Shown in pieces: positions 18,252 through 27,200 of a DNA stretch of 64,000 bases. Where the stretch lies: NCBI RefSeq assembly GCF_015207005.2, contig NZ_JADEXS020000001.1, positions 6,905,001-6,969,000 of the forward strand. Reading direction: 5' to 3'. Origin of the DNA: Desmonostoc muscorum LEGE 12446. GTDB taxonomy: Bacteria; Cyanobacteriota; Cyanobacteriia; Cyanobacteriales; Nostocaceae. Below the pieces are notes generated by a model. That model did no database searches. It saw only the letters and a list, made by a program, of their open reading frames with translations, and was not told the origin of the DNA. The position numbers were made by a program, and so were the translations under genes. Every line of letters begins with the position of its first letter. The first letter of the stretch is position 1.

Positions 18252-18265
18252 TTGTGTACACGTTA
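18252..18265 (-). promoter_or_regulatory. GTGTACAC palindromic site upstream of RHH gene
   Basis: TTGTGTACACGTTA, with the 8-base palindrome GTGTACAC, lies three bases before the ATG of the RHH gene. An identical 14-base copy is at 27591-27604, and longer GTGTACACA copies bound the repeat module at 59245-59476. It could be an operator; its position overlapping the ribosome-binding region would allow strong repression. Confidence 0.4.
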
Positions 18266-18317
18266 CGCCACATACATGATAATATGTAAATGGTTGTTGA
18301 CCCACCCACACGACTCA

Positions 18318-18567
18318 CAACAAACGATCACAGTAGCAGTAATATGCTACTTGATAGCTGGAACAGCAACAACAGCAGTTATTCTTTTTCTCGCTCGACT
18401 TTTAGATGGAATTACAGGCGGAAATGCTTCGGTAGCCCAAGCAATTATTTCAGAAATCTAACCCCGAAACCTATGGCTATCCATTATATTTAGCTGGAAC
18501 ATTTACTTTTTTAATATTGTTTTTGGCAATAGTTACTCGCAAAAGATACACGCCTCAAAGTAATTGA
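18318..18567 (+). pseudogene. Relic of an MFS (TetA-like) transporter
   Basis: Two pieces in different frames. From about 18330 one frame reads TTAVILFLARLLDGITGG then NASVAQAIISEI, the conserved motif region of drug-efflux MFS proteins (usual form DGITGGN-SVAQAYISD). After a stop, a second frame from 18478 reads YPLYLAGTFTFLILFLAIV then TRKRYTPQSN and a stop, matching a transporter C-terminus. Most of the gene is missing between and before them. Deletion plus frameshift make it non-functional. Confidence 0.65.
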
Positions 18568-18597
18568 TAATTCTGTTTGAGACCCGATAAATCAAAA

Positions 18598-18675
18598 GAC
18601 GCGATTTATCGCGTCTCTACAATATGTTGCATAAATCACAACCTTTTGTACAGACGGCGATTTATCGCGTCTCTT
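18598..18675. repeat. Two copies of a GACGCGATTTATCGCGTC hairpin
   Basis: An 18-base near-perfect inverted repeat at 18598-18615 recurs in shorter form (GGCGATTTATCGCGTCTC) at about 18656-18675. Located downstream of the MFS relic and convergent with the DUF2382 gene. May terminate transcription from either side. Confidence 0.6.
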
Positions 18676-18739
18676 TGTCTGAGCAAAAAAAATAGGGTGA
18701 GCATTGCACACCCTACTAATTTATCTGCTAGAAACTTAT

Positions 18740-19642
18740 TTATTTTTCAGGTTTTGGTTGCTGACCTTTAGAACAGCGGTCAAACCACTCCTGGTATTTT
18801 TTTTGATGTGATTCATCTTCAACAGAAATTGTAACTCGCACCTGCTTACATCCGTGATTTTTCTCAAGTGCGATCGCATTCAATAATAAACTAGCAATTT
18901 TAGGTGAACTCAATTCGCCGCTCACTGTGAAATCGCCGTCAAAATGTGTAAGTTCAATTCTTTCTAGTTCAGTCAACTCGACTCCAGAAATTTCGCCTTG
19001 ACTTAAATCAATTTCTGCAAGTTGTTTGTGTTCTGGACTAATTTGTTCGATGATTAATTTTTCACGCCGGACAGGAACTTGTACCATCCGGGTTTCGATT
19101 TCCTTGCGAACAATTACTTCACCAATTCTACGCTTTTTGCTTTCAACAACTAGTCGTTCTTCTAGTAAGCGAATAATTTTTTCTTCACTAATATCTTCTA
19201 AATTTGTTGATTCAATAAAGTTATTTGTGATTTGATTATAAGCTAGTTGGTTAGTTGAGTTTTCTGATATTTCTGAGAGTTTGCGCTCGCCTGGTGTTTC
19301 TGTTTCTAAATATTCAGGCATATACTCTATTTCTGATTTGTCTAGGTCTATGAAAACAGATTTAGTCGGGTTGTCGATTTTTTTGATTCTCTGGCTCTGC
19401 ACTCGGAATAAAGAAGCATGTTTATCGGCTAAATGCTGACCAGATTCTAGAATTGGTTGATTTACCTGGTTAGATATAACTAAATTTAGCCGATGATTAG
19501 CATCCACAATTAAATCCTGAACCTTTCCTACTAGCTCACCTTGATTATCGAAGACAACGAAATTATTCACCTTCTTTTTTAAATTTGCTAGTAAGGTGTT
19601 AGTGCTAGTGTTCGAGTTTGCCTGTCCAATGTTTTTTGCCAT
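18740..19642 (-). CDS. PRC-barrel / DUF2382 protein (paralogue 1)
   Basis: 300 residues. The N-terminal half has a PRC-barrel-like strand pattern (NNFVVFDNQGELVGKVQDLI). After a linker comes a DUF2382 (YsnF-type) domain: IRLLEERLVVESKKRRIGEV, then IETRMVQVPVRREKLIIEQ. The C-terminus diverges from the two paralogues and carries an extra module (VRVTISVEDESHQKKYQEWF). These proteins are stress-associated in bacteria, but their molecular function is not established. It is the last of three same-strand paralogues (18740-21883), each separated by about 100-370 bases of repeat-bearing sequence. Confidence 0.85.
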   Translation of the reverse strand: MAKNIGQANSNTSTNTLLANLKKKVNNFVVFDNQGELVGKVQDLIVDANHRLNLVISNQVNQPILESGQHLADKHASLFRVQSQRIKKIDNPTKSVFIDLDKSEIEYMPEYLETETPGERKLSEISENSTNQLAYNQITNNFIESTNLEDISEEKIIRLLEERLVVESKKRRIGEVIVRKEIETRMVQVPVRREKLIIEQISPEHKQLAEIDLSQGEISGVELTELERIELTHFDGDFTVSGELSSPKIASLLLNAIALEKNHGCKQVRVTISVEDESHQKKYQEWFDRCSKGQQPKPEK

Positions 19643-19660
19643 CGGTTAGCTATTAGTAAA

Positions 19661-19745
19661 AGGGACTGGGTATTGGGTATTGGGTACTGGGTATTGGGTA
19701 TTAGGAAAACAATTCCCAGTCCCTATTCCCCAGTCCCTAGTCCCC
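19661..19745. repeat. Inverted pair of GGGTATT/GGGACT arrays
   Basis: ACTGGGTATTGGGTA-type units at about 19665-19705 are followed by the complementary CCCAGTCCCTATTCCCC-type units at about 19715-19743, filling the gap between two DUF2382 genes. Same architecture as the modules at 3594, 36156, 48088 and 57640. Confidence 0.65.
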
Positions 19746-19753
19746 ATTTTCCG

Positions 19754-20662
19754 TTAACGTTCTTCAATGGGAAGGTTAGGAGCGCTCACATCTAATTCTT
19801 CACGACGTACAGTTTCTTGAGCTTCAACTGTGTCTTGATCTACCACTTTTCTAACTCTGACTTCTTCGCGCAGAAATGCTTCTTTGCGAATTTCAGGAGT
19901 TTCTTCATGGAGTTCTACACGAGCAACTTCACCTTCACGAAAGTCTGCTTCACGTGCAGAAACAGCTCTACCCGCATCCGCAGGAGTTACACGTTCAATT
20001 ACAACTCTCTCTTTTTCCACTGGTACTGCAACTCGTGCAGTTTCAGTTTCAACGTGTTTACCAATTGCGACTTCTCCAGTTTTGCGACGTTGTTTACTGG
20101 CGATTAGTCGTTCTTCATACAATCTCAAAGTTTGATGATCTTGTTCATTTAAATTGTATAGAGAAGGCTCGTGTTCGTATGTGTAACTATCACGGTTGTA
20201 AGTAGGAGTGGGATAAGTTGTGTCTAAAGGTGCTGATGCTTCTACAGGTGCTGATGCTTCTAGAGGTGCTGATGCTTCTACAGGAGGGGTGTAGTCTCCG
20301 GCTCCGGGTCGGCGATATACTCCACGCACCCGTTCTTCATAGTCGTAGTCAAGCGCTAGGCGTTCATTGAACTCTGGTAAATCTTCTGCTTGCTCTCTAG
20401 TCAAGCCAATGGTGTAGACGCGATCGGTGTTATAGTCGATACGGGCGCGACCAATTGGTAGTAATACTTTTTTACCAAAAATCCAGAAACCTAAGTCAAC
20501 AACTAGATAGCGGAAATGACCTTCGTCATCAACTAAAACATCGCTGACAGTACCAATTTTTTCATCAGTTCCTTGTGTATAGACCCCAAGTCCCTTAATA
20601 TCATGACCTTCAAAGCTATCGCGGTAGTTAGGCTCAAAATCTTCTAATTTATAAAGAACCAT
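19754..20662 (-). CDS. PRC-barrel / DUF2382 protein (paralogue 2)
   Basis: ATG at 20662 (MVLYKLEDFEPNYRDSF) is used; a TTG lies five codons upstream. Residues 1-125 form a PRC-barrel domain (GLGVYTQGTDEKIGTVSDVL). A linker with three near-identical EASAP repeats follows (PVEASAPLEASAPVEASA). The C-terminal half is a DUF2382 domain: LRLYEERLIASKQRRKTGEV, VAVPVEKERVVIERV and EEVRVRKVVDQDTVEAQE. Very similar to paralogue 3, pointing to tandem duplication. Probably a soluble stress protein; function unknown. Confidence 0.87.
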   Translation of the reverse strand: MVLYKLEDFEPNYRDSFEGHDIKGLGVYTQGTDEKIGTVSDVLVDDEGHFRYLVVDLGFWIFGKKVLLPIGRARIDYNTDRVYTIGLTREQAEDLPEFNERLALDYDYEERVRGVYRRPGAGDYTPPVEASAPLEASAPVEASAPLDTTYPTPTYNRDSYTYEHEPSLYNLNEQDHQTLRLYEERLIASKQRRKTGEVAIGKHVETETARVAVPVEKERVVIERVTPADAGRAVSAREADFREGEVARVELHEETPEIRKEAFLREEVRVRKVVDQDTVEAQETVRREELDVSAPNLPIEER

Positions 20663-20892
20663 TCTATTTAACCTCAAAAATTTAATTTACATCTGCTTAT
20701 TACTAAGGTAGACATTTATTTACTTATTTACCTCTTTCTGTCGAAGTAACTTTATTAAGCGTTAATTATCAAAAGTTATAGCTATTTTATATTAACTATA
20801 TTTATAAAAATAAAAACACAGGCAAAGATAAAAACTAACTGTGCCTGTTAGGATTTGTGAATATATGGCATCTCGCTTTCGTGAGGTATGAG

Positions 20893-20920
20893 GTAGGGGC
20901 GCATAGCTATGCGCCCCTAC
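20893..20920. repeat. GTAGGGGC palindrome in the gap between DUF2382 paralogues
   Basis: Perfect palindrome with arms GTAGGGGCGCATAG. The tail CAACCGCTATAAATC (about 20950) matches the tails at 7430, 23938 and 55192. The rest of the 370-base gap (20678-21046) is AT-rich and holds no gene. Confidence 0.7.
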
Positions 20921-21046
20921 AAATTTTTGTACCTCATGTAATTGGCAACCGCTATAAATCTATCCAACAAGTGTATTAAACGGCTACTTACACCATAAAT
21001 AGTTAACAGTTACTAGACGCTATTTTTAACTGATAACTGTCCAATT

Positions 21047-21883
21047 TTAAATGGTTTCATGTGTAGTAGTATCAGTTTCATGCACATGTAACTCGCCGGC
21101 AGTATCAACATCTAACTCTTCTCGACGAATTGTATCTTGTGCTTCTACAGTGTCTCGTTCTATTACCTTCTTAACTCGGACTTCTTCACGCACAAACGCT
21201 TCTTTGCGTATTTCCGGTGTTTCTTCGTAGACTTCTATGCGTGCTACTTCTCCTTCTTGAAACTTAAGTTCTTTGGTGTCAACGGTTCCTATTTCTGTTG
21301 GTATAACTCGCTCAATCAAAACTCGTTCTTTTTGAATAGGTACTGTGACACGTGCGGTTTCTGTTTCAATATGTTTACCAACAGCTACTTCCCCAGTTTT
21401 GATCCGGTGTTTATTGGCAACCAATCGTTCTTCGTAGAGTCTAAAAGTTTGATGATATTGCTCATTCAACTCGTATAAAGCTGGTTCTTTCTGGTAACTG
21501 TATGTATCATTATAAGTCACACCACTGGTTGAAGAACGAAATACACTACGTACTTTTTCTTCGTAATCATTATCAACATTTGTGATTTCTTGGTACTCAG
21601 GTAGACTTTCTATTTGCCGTATGTTCAACCCATCGACAAAGACACGTCTTGCAGGATAATTGATACGGGAAAGACCAACTGGTACTAATATTTTTTTATT
21701 AACATAATCTACGTTTGTGTCAATAATTAAATACCTGAAACGTCCATCGTCATCAACTAAAACATCTATAACTGAGCCAACTCTCTCTCCCCCTTGAGTA
21801 TATACATCTAGGGCTTTAACGTCATCTCCACCAAAAGTGTCTCGATAATTCGGATCAAAATGTTCAAGTTTATGAAGGGGCAT
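21047..21883 (-). CDS. PRC-barrel / DUF2382 protein (paralogue 3)
   Basis: 278 residues, start ATG at 21883 (MPLHKLEHFDPNYRDTFGG). PRC-barrel at residues 10-100 (ALDVYTQGGERVGSVIDVLV) and DUF2382 at about 140-262 (FRLYEERLVANKHRIKTGEV, VTVPIQKERVLIERV, EEVRVKKVIERDTVEAQD). It lacks the EASAP linker of paralogue 2. First gene of the three-paralogue run. The acidic, His-rich tail (HVHETDTTTHE) is distinct. Stress-related role by family association only. Confidence 0.87.
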   Translation of the reverse strand: MPLHKLEHFDPNYRDTFGGDDVKALDVYTQGGERVGSVIDVLVDDDGRFRYLIIDTNVDYVNKKILVPVGLSRINYPARRVFVDGLNIRQIESLPEYQEITNVDNDYEEKVRSVFRSSTSGVTYNDTYSYQKEPALYELNEQYHQTFRLYEERLVANKHRIKTGEVAVGKHIETETARVTVPIQKERVLIERVIPTEIGTVDTKELKFQEGEVARIEVYEETPEIRKEAFVREEVRVKKVIERDTVEAQDTIRREELDVDTAGELHVHETDTTTHETI

Positions 21884-22075
21884 ATGCTGTTTCCAAATTC
21901 TTGAGAATATTTATTGACTAGTCTAAAAAATACAGTACTGAATCTCCTCCTGCTGGCGACTGAATTAAATTGTGAAATTTCATGGTCTATAGCTCATACT
22001 TTATGACGGCAAAATTCAAATTGAACACTAAAGATAATCAATAGAAATATAACTAAAGTTATAAGAAAAGTTTCA

Positions 22076-22106
22076 GATCCCCGACTTCTTAAAGAAGTCG
22101 GGGATC
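22076..22106. terminator. Perfect dispersed hairpin (CCCCGACTTCTT type, copy 2)
   Basis: GATCCCCGACTTCTT and its complement around a one-base loop give a 15-base-pair stem, 37 bases after the stop of the NAD(P)HX repair gene, where a terminator is expected. No T-run follows on the minus strand, and copy 1 at 12987 is in another context, so a dispersed repeat reused as terminator is the best reading. Confidence 0.5.
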
Positions 22107-22142
22107 TTGTGCCTTGGAACAAGGCGATCGCCTAATTTAAAA

Positions 22143-23741
22143 CTAGTAACAATTACTGAGAGTTTTGATTAAATATTGTGTCAAAGTAAATGCATCTACA
22201 CCCAACTCTGTACGCTCTTGAGTTGCTAAAATAGCCGCTTGGGAATGCCACCAAGCAGCAGTTGCAGCAATATCTTCTACAGGAATCTGTTTAGTCAACC
22301 CTTGTGCTAACAATCCACCGAGTAGCCCGGTTAACACGTCACCGCTACCGCCACGCGCTAAGGCGGGTGTACTTTCTGGAACAATCCAAACTTCACTTTG
22401 GGGGTTAGCTACGGCAGTTCTCGCACCTTTTAACAATACTACTGCCCCACTTTGCGCTGCTGCTTCTCGTACTGCTTTCACCCTATCATGTTTAGCATCG
22501 GCGACATGGGGAAACAATCGCTGGAATTCACCTGCGTGGGGTGTGAGTATGGTGACTGCTTGGCGTTTTTGTAAGGTGGGGATGGTTCCCATTTGGGCAA
22601 GTATATTTAAACCATCGGCATCGAGAACCAAAGGAACATCGCTTTCTATGACCTCTTGGACAACTGGAGAGGCATCTGTTGTTAAACCAGGGCCACAAGC
22701 GATCGCACTAAAAGAACTCAGATTAGTTTTTGCAGGTAGTTGCAATTGCGCGATCGCTCCGGTTTCCGTCTCTGGACAACCAACAATCAGCGCTTCTGGC
22801 AAATGCGACACCAAAAGAGATTTCAGCGATTCGGGTACAGCAACCGATAGCATCCCCACACCACTACCCCGCGCACCCAAACTAGTTAAAATTGCTCCAC
22901 CTGCATAACGCCGCGAACCACAAATCAGCAGTAAATGTCCTTCCTTATATTTGTGAGTAACTGATGGACGGGGTAAAGGTAAAGTTGAAAGTGCGGTTGC
23001 TGGCGTAATGCGTTTAATCCTGGGTGCATTTAAGAGAACAGCTTGCACATCAGCCAAAGGAATATCAAAATCTATCAACTCAACTTTGCCGAGATATTCT
23101 AGCGCCTGGTCTTGCAAGAAAGCCAACTTCCATAAACCCAAGCAAAACGTGTGAGTAGCGCGAATGGCAGTCCCCAATACTTCCCCTGTGTCAGTGTGCA
23201 ATCCCGAAGGTAAATCAATACTCAAAATTGGCACAGACAATTCATTTAACTGATTAATTGCAGAAGCAATGGGATCGGTGAGATTTCTTTCTAAACCAAA
23301 TCCAAATAACCCATCAATCAATAAATTAGAATTCGGCAATTGCTCAATTTCTTGATAAATTGGGATACCCAAACTTTGAGCATATTGCAAGTGCTGGGAA
23401 GTTAATTCCTTGAGTTTAGAGAAAGGAGAATAAATCCAAATTTCATAGCCGCGAAAATGTAATTCACGGGCTACAACCAAAGCATCTCCCCCATTATGAC
23501 CGGGGCCGACGAGAATACCGACACGGAGATTTGAGGAGAAAGATGAGGGAGATGAGGGGGTAAATTGTTGCGTTTGTTTGAGGTTTGGGTAAAGATTTTG
23601 AATGCGACGCGCAATTAAGCCCGCTACCTTTTCCATCAAAGCTACTACAGGCATTCCTGCTGCAAAGATCCGCGTTTCAATATCGCGCATTTGCTCAGCA
23701 GTTACTACTACTTGTGAGATTTGTTCTTGCCTATCTGACAT
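22143..23741 (-). CDS. nnr: Bifunctional NAD(P)HX epimerase / ADP-dependent dehydratase
   Basis: 532 residues with both repair domains. The N-terminal YjeF_N epimerase (about 1-230) shows GILVGPGHNGGDALVVAREL, LLIDGLFGFGL and LSIDLPSGLHTDTG. The C-terminal ribokinase-like dehydratase (about 250-530) shows HKYKEGHLLLICGS, CGPGL, LDADGLN, LTPHAGEFQRLF and ARGGSGDVLTGLLGGLLAQG. Together they convert R/S-NADHX and NADPHX (hydrated, damaged cofactors) back to NAD(P)H. Length matches the usual fused bacterial form. Transcribed leftward toward the hairpin at 22076. Confidence 0.95.
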   Translation of the reverse strand: MSDRQEQISQVVVTAEQMRDIETRIFAAGMPVVALMEKVAGLIARRIQNLYPNLKQTQQFTPSSPSSFSSNLRVGILVGPGHNGGDALVVARELHFRGYEIWIYSPFSKLKELTSQHLQYAQSLGIPIYQEIEQLPNSNLLIDGLFGFGLERNLTDPIASAINQLNELSVPILSIDLPSGLHTDTGEVLGTAIRATHTFCLGLWKLAFLQDQALEYLGKVELIDFDIPLADVQAVLLNAPRIKRITPATALSTLPLPRPSVTHKYKEGHLLLICGSRRYAGGAILTSLGARGSGVGMLSVAVPESLKSLLVSHLPEALIVGCPETETGAIAQLQLPAKTNLSSFSAIACGPGLTTDASPVVQEVIESDVPLVLDADGLNILAQMGTIPTLQKRQAVTILTPHAGEFQRLFPHVADAKHDRVKAVREAAAQSGAVVLLKGARTAVANPQSEVWIVPESTPALARGGSGDVLTGLLGGLLAQGLTKQIPVEDIAATAAWWHSQAAILATQERTELGVDAFTLTQYLIKTLSNCY

Positions 23742-23838
23742 CAGTGCTGAGTGCTGAATGGGGAATGGGGAGTGGGGAATAGATAATGGGGAGTTATGAG
23801 TTTCATGTTACTCCAAACTCGCAAATTTAGAGATCATT

Positions 23839-23945
23839 TATAGCGTTTCCCGACCTACTGAGATACACCTGTAGGGGCACGGCACTGCCGTGCCCCTACA
23901 CCTGGGGATATAATGTTGTACCGCATCTGAATGGGAACCGCTATA
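23839..23945. mobile_element. MITE-like element with GTAGGGGC palindrome core
   Basis: Ends TATAGCGTTTCCC (23839-23851) and GGGAACCGCTATA (23933-23945) are imperfect inverted repeats. The core at 23871-23899 is a palindrome with arms GTAGGGGCACGGCA. The right 75 bases are copied at 55127-55201 with about one mismatch. 107 bases, no coding capacity: a non-autonomous element is likely. Confidence 0.55.
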
Positions 23946-23961
23946 TAAAACGGTATTAGTC

Positions 23962-24115
23962 CCTAACATTACGATGTTGGTCGCTAACATTACGATGTTG
24001 GTCGCTAACATTACGATGTTGGTCATCAACATTACGACCTTAGTCATCAACATTATGATGTTGGTCGCTAACATTACGATCTTGGTCATCAACATTACGA
24101 TGTTGGTCGCTAACG
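23962..24115. repeat. 21-bp tandem array, about 7 units in two variants
   Basis: Units of 21 bases built on AACATTACGATGTTGGTC plus a three-base joint that is either GCT or ATC. The variants are mixed along the array. Each unit contains the inverted repeat AACAT...ATGTT. Since 21 is a multiple of 3 the array is open in several frames (heptapeptide-like), but no start or family supports translation. Confidence 0.8.
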
Positions 24116-24209
24116 CCAGAGTCGGTGACGATAGGCAACAATCAGCGTGAACCGATCGCCTCTCACCGAAACGGTTCTGTTAGCGGTAGCAATTCCCTTG
24201 GAGACTTTT

Positions 24210-25112
24210 TCATTTTCCGTAATAAACCCTGGCATCCCCGTATCCTATATTTCGCAGATACTTATTCCATTCTTGTGCTTGTAATCGGTCAGCGAAGGGT
24301 CCTACTGCTACGTGTGGGCCTCGTGGTTGCCTCCTTTCAAGGACTCCACCAGATCGTCCTAAATCTTGGCTGAATCGGGCTAAATTTTGTCTAACTTGAG
24401 CAGCGATCGCAGGTAACTGTTCTGAAGTGGTGGGAATGGCGACATAATATCTAGAGGTTTGTTTGGGAATATTTCCATTATTGCGATCGCCGCTAAAACG
24501 TCTATTATCTCCATCAATAGAACCTATTTCCCGTCCGTTAGCAAAACCGATGATTCGTGTACCATAAATACCTCGTGACCGTAACTCATTCACTCGCTGT
24601 TGAGCGTTAGATACTCTAGTAAAAACTCCTGATTGAATTACATTACGTCCTTGGTATTCTCGAATGTAAGCACTGGGTTCAAGCTGACGTATTTGTTGTA
24701 GGGTCTGAAAATCACTACCATCAACGAAAACTAAATAGCGTTCAAAGTTTTGATTATATTGACTAAACTGTTCTGGTTGATAAGGCTGAAAGTTCTGCTC
24801 AGATTGAAAAATCTGCGCTGGTTGAGAAGGCTGAAAATTCTGCTCAGGTTGATAATTTGGTGCTGGTTGGGAGGGCTGAAAGTTCTGCTCAGGTTGATAA
24901 GTTGGTGCTGGTTCCGCTGGTGGTAACTGTGGTGATTCTTGACCAAAGGGAACTGGCGGTAAAGGTTCACCTTCTTGTTGAGCCAGTAGCAGGTTGCTGT
25001 TGAAAATTTGTGCTTGTGCTGGGGTAGAGTTGGCAAGCACCGCTAAACATCCTCCCATTAACAAGGAGAATATCTGAAATCGAATAAATTGACTTGGTAT
25101 TCTACTCGACAT
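24210..25112 (-). CDS. Secreted SPOR-like protein with Q/P-rich repeats
   Basis: 300 residues. A signal peptide (FSLLMGGCLAVLANSTPAQA) leads to a Gln/Pro-rich linker with three copies of a 15-residue unit (YQPEQNFQPSQPAPN and variants). Two stretches resemble SPOR/sporulation-related repeats: FERYLVFVDGSDFQTLQQIR...VIQSGVFTRVSNAQQRVNEL and RYYVAIPTTSEQLPAIAAQV...HVAVGPFADRLQAQEWNKYL. SPOR domains bind denuded peptidoglycan, so a periplasmic wall-associated role is inferred. The 21-bp array lies downstream. Number of repeat units may vary between strains. Confidence 0.8.
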   Translation of the reverse strand: MSSRIPSQFIRFQIFSLLMGGCLAVLANSTPAQAQIFNSNLLLAQQEGEPLPPVPFGQESPQLPPAEPAPTYQPEQNFQPSQPAPNYQPEQNFQPSQPAQIFQSEQNFQPYQPEQFSQYNQNFERYLVFVDGSDFQTLQQIRQLEPSAYIREYQGRNVIQSGVFTRVSNAQQRVNELRSRGIYGTRIIGFANGREIGSIDGDNRRFSGDRNNGNIPKQTSRYYVAIPTTSEQLPAIAAQVRQNLARFSQDLGRSGGVLERRQPRGPHVAVGPFADRLQAQEWNKYLRNIGYGDARVYYGK

Positions 25113-25370
25113 AGTAGTTAGAAAGTAATCTAAATATTTTTAGGCAATTTCCATCCGGAACTAATTAGTTTGCTGTTGTAGCAACTACATAGCGTTAGTG
25201 TTAAGTTACCTCATTTAAGTTGTAAACAATACACCTGTAACTAATCTTAGATGAGCAAGTAAGCAACAACTATCTATTTGATTGCCGATAAAGTGAAGTG
25301 CTTTACTGGCAAGGCTTTGAAGAGTCTGTGCTACAATTGGACAACCACGCAGCTACCGTGTTGGGTTTGT

Positions 25371-26426
25371 ATGAAAAAAGTCGTCGTTGGTCTTTCTGGT
25401 GGTGTTGACAGTTCCACCGCCGCTGCTATCCTGCACCATCAGGGTTATGAAGTAATTGGTTTGACTCTTTGGCTGATGAAAGGCAAAGGTCAATGTTGCT
25501 CTGAAGGTATGATCGACGCGGCTGGTATCTGTGAACAACTGGGCATTCCCCACGAGGTTGTGGATATTCGGGATGTCTTCCAAACAAATATTGTCGATTT
25601 CTTGGTGACTGGTTACAGCGCTGGGATCACGCCTTTGCCTTGCTCTCAGTGCAATAAAACGGTGAAGTTTGGCCCAATGGTGCAGTATGCCCGCGAACAA
25701 TTGGGATGCGATCGCATTGCCACTGGTCATTATGCCCGAATTAACTATGATGAAGCTACTGGGCGTTACCAATTATTACGGGCTGTTGACCGCAACAAAG
25801 ACCAATCTTATTTTCTCTATGATTTGTCTCAAGATTTGCTAGAGGCGAGTGTATTTCCTTTGGGCGAATTGGAAAAAACTGATACCCGTCGCATCGCTGC
25901 TGAATACGGACTCCAAACCGCTGATAAGCCGGAAAGCCAAGACTTGTGCTTAGTGGAAAGTAACGGTTCCATGCGGGCATTTCTGGATAAATATTTAGCT
26001 CCCAAAACAGGCGATATTGTCGATACCACAGGCAAAATTTTGGGACAGCATGATGGTGTTCATCACTACACAATCGGACAGCGCAAAGGCTTGGGAATTG
26101 CTGCTGCTGAGCCGTTGTATGTGATTGAATTAGATGCGGTGAATAATCGAGTTATTGTTGGCGATCGCACTAAGGTAACTCAGCCAGAATGTACTGTAGG
26201 GCGAGTAAATTGGGTTTCTATCGCTCAACCATCTACTCCAATTCATGCCGAAGTCCAAATTCGCTATCGTTCCACGCCTACACCAGTGACGGTGATTCCT
26301 CTGGAAAACTCCCGTGTGCGTTTGGTTTTTGATGAACCCCAATTCAGCATCACACCTGGACAAGCTGCGGTATGGTATGACGGAGAAAAAGTCTTAGGTG
26401 GCGGAATTATCGAACAATTTAGCTAA
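25371..26426 (+). CDS. mnmA: tRNA-specific 2-thiouridylase MnmA
   Basis: 351 residues from ATG at 25371 ([18 protein letters not shown]). The PP-loop GLSGGVDSS binds ATP; the two catalytic cysteines lie in [14 protein letters not shown] and SQDLCLV; TGHYAR and [11 protein letters not shown] are family signatures; the C-terminal barrel includes QRKGLGI. Together they thiolate U34 of tRNA-Lys, -Glu and -Gln. The in-frame extension upstream (from 25278) is not conserved-looking and was left out. Monocistronic, cytoplasmic. A long AT-rich leader (25113-25370) holds no recognisable element. Confidence 0.96.
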   Translation: MKKVVVGLSGGVDSSTAAAILHHQGYEVIGLTLWLMKGKGQCCSEGMIDAAGICEQLGIPHEVVDIRDVFQTNIVDFLVTGYSAGITPLPCSQCNKTVKFGPMVQYAREQLGCDRIATGHYARINYDEATGRYQLLRAVDRNKDQSYFLYDLSQDLLEASVFPLGELEKTDTRRIAAEYGLQTADKPESQDLCLVESNGSMRAFLDKYLAPKTGDIVDTTGKILGQHDGVHHYTIGQRKGLGIAAAEPLYVIELDAVNNRVIVGDRTKVTQPECTVGRVNWVSIAQPSTPIHAEVQIRYRSTPTPVTVIPLENSRVRLVFDEPQFSITPGQAAVWYDGEKVLGGGIIEQFS

Positions 26427-26458
26427 TGTAGAGACGTTGCATTGCAACGTCTTTATTC

Positions 26459-26812
26459 TTACACCAAAGAATCATCTTCAGAATTACGATTTTGCAAAAC
26501 ATCAAGAATGCGGCGATTTTCTGTTTGTAAACCGCGAACTTCTGATTGCATTTGCAACATATCCACTCGCATTTCTTGCATATCCGCTCGCATTTCTTGC
26601 ATATCAGTACGGATGTCTCTAAGTTCTGTGAAAATAGTGTTAATGCTACTATTAGTAGATTCAAAATTACGCTGCATAGTCTCAAAATTACGCTGTATAG
26701 TCTCAAAATTATGTTGATGGTGCGTCACAGTCTCCAAAAGGGCGCTGACTGCTAGACGCATATCAATTAGTTGGTCTTCTATACGATTGATGCGATTTTT
26801 ATCTTCGGTCAT
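26459..26812 (-). CDS. Small coiled-coil protein
   Basis: 117 residues, strongly helical with heptad periodicity throughout. An 11-residue motif (IQRNFETMQRN, repeated) and tandem MQEMRADMQEMRVDM units indicate internal repeats. No membrane segment or catalytic motif. Such short coiled-coil proteins are frequent in Nostocales and unassigned; it may oligomerise or act as a scaffold. It converges with mnmA with a 32-base gap. Confidence 0.7.
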   Translation of the reverse strand: MTEDKNRINRIEDQLIDMRLAVSALLETVTHHQHNFETIQRNFETMQRNFESTNSSINTIFTELRDIRTDMQEMRADMQEMRVDMLQMQSEVRGLQTENRRILDVLQNRNSEDDSLV

Positions 26813-27047
26813 TTTGACTACTTACACCTAAATAATCATACTTTGATTGTATGTGAAATTGACTTTCACTTGCAGTCAGAAGAATTTATGTTTTGCAAAT
26901 ATTGATTATTTTTCGTAATATTAACAGTCTAGAAATTCATAATTTTGGGATGGCGATCGCTCTGATTTCTATTGACAAAAATCTTTGCAAAAAATGAATC
27001 ACCTGTAGAGGTGTATAGCCATACGCCCCTAGCTATGTAATTAATGT

Positions 27048-27146
27048 TTAGAGCATTCCTAGTATTTCTAAAGCTGTATCCAAATGCCATTTAACTCGGT
27101 AGAGTCCAAATAGCTTTTCTTGACTGTAGCGTGCTGGATACTCTAC
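27048..27146 (-). pseudogene. Short C-terminal fragment of an unidentified protein
   Basis: Between two stops the minus strand reads VEYPARYSQEKLFGLYRVKW then HLDTALEILGML and a stop. It has a protein-like, non-repetitive composition but no start codon, so it looks like the tail of a lost gene. Family not recognised. Confidence 0.3.
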
Positions 27147-27200
27147 CTACTGGTTGAATACCGTACTGAATCAAGCATATTATATTTACTTTTCTCAATA

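Noticed and set aside
19817..20205. Plus-strand ORFs within the DUF2382 gene
   Set aside because: Shadows with biased, repetitive composition caused by the charged coding sequence beneath.
23838..24095. Minus-strand ORF reading as MLATNIV heptapeptide repeats
   Set aside because: It is the translation of a 21-bp array plus a MITE; no credible gene start or family.
23962..24115. Possible CRISPR array
   Set aside because: Units are contiguous with no unique spacers and no cas genes nearby; the same applies to the 59272 array.
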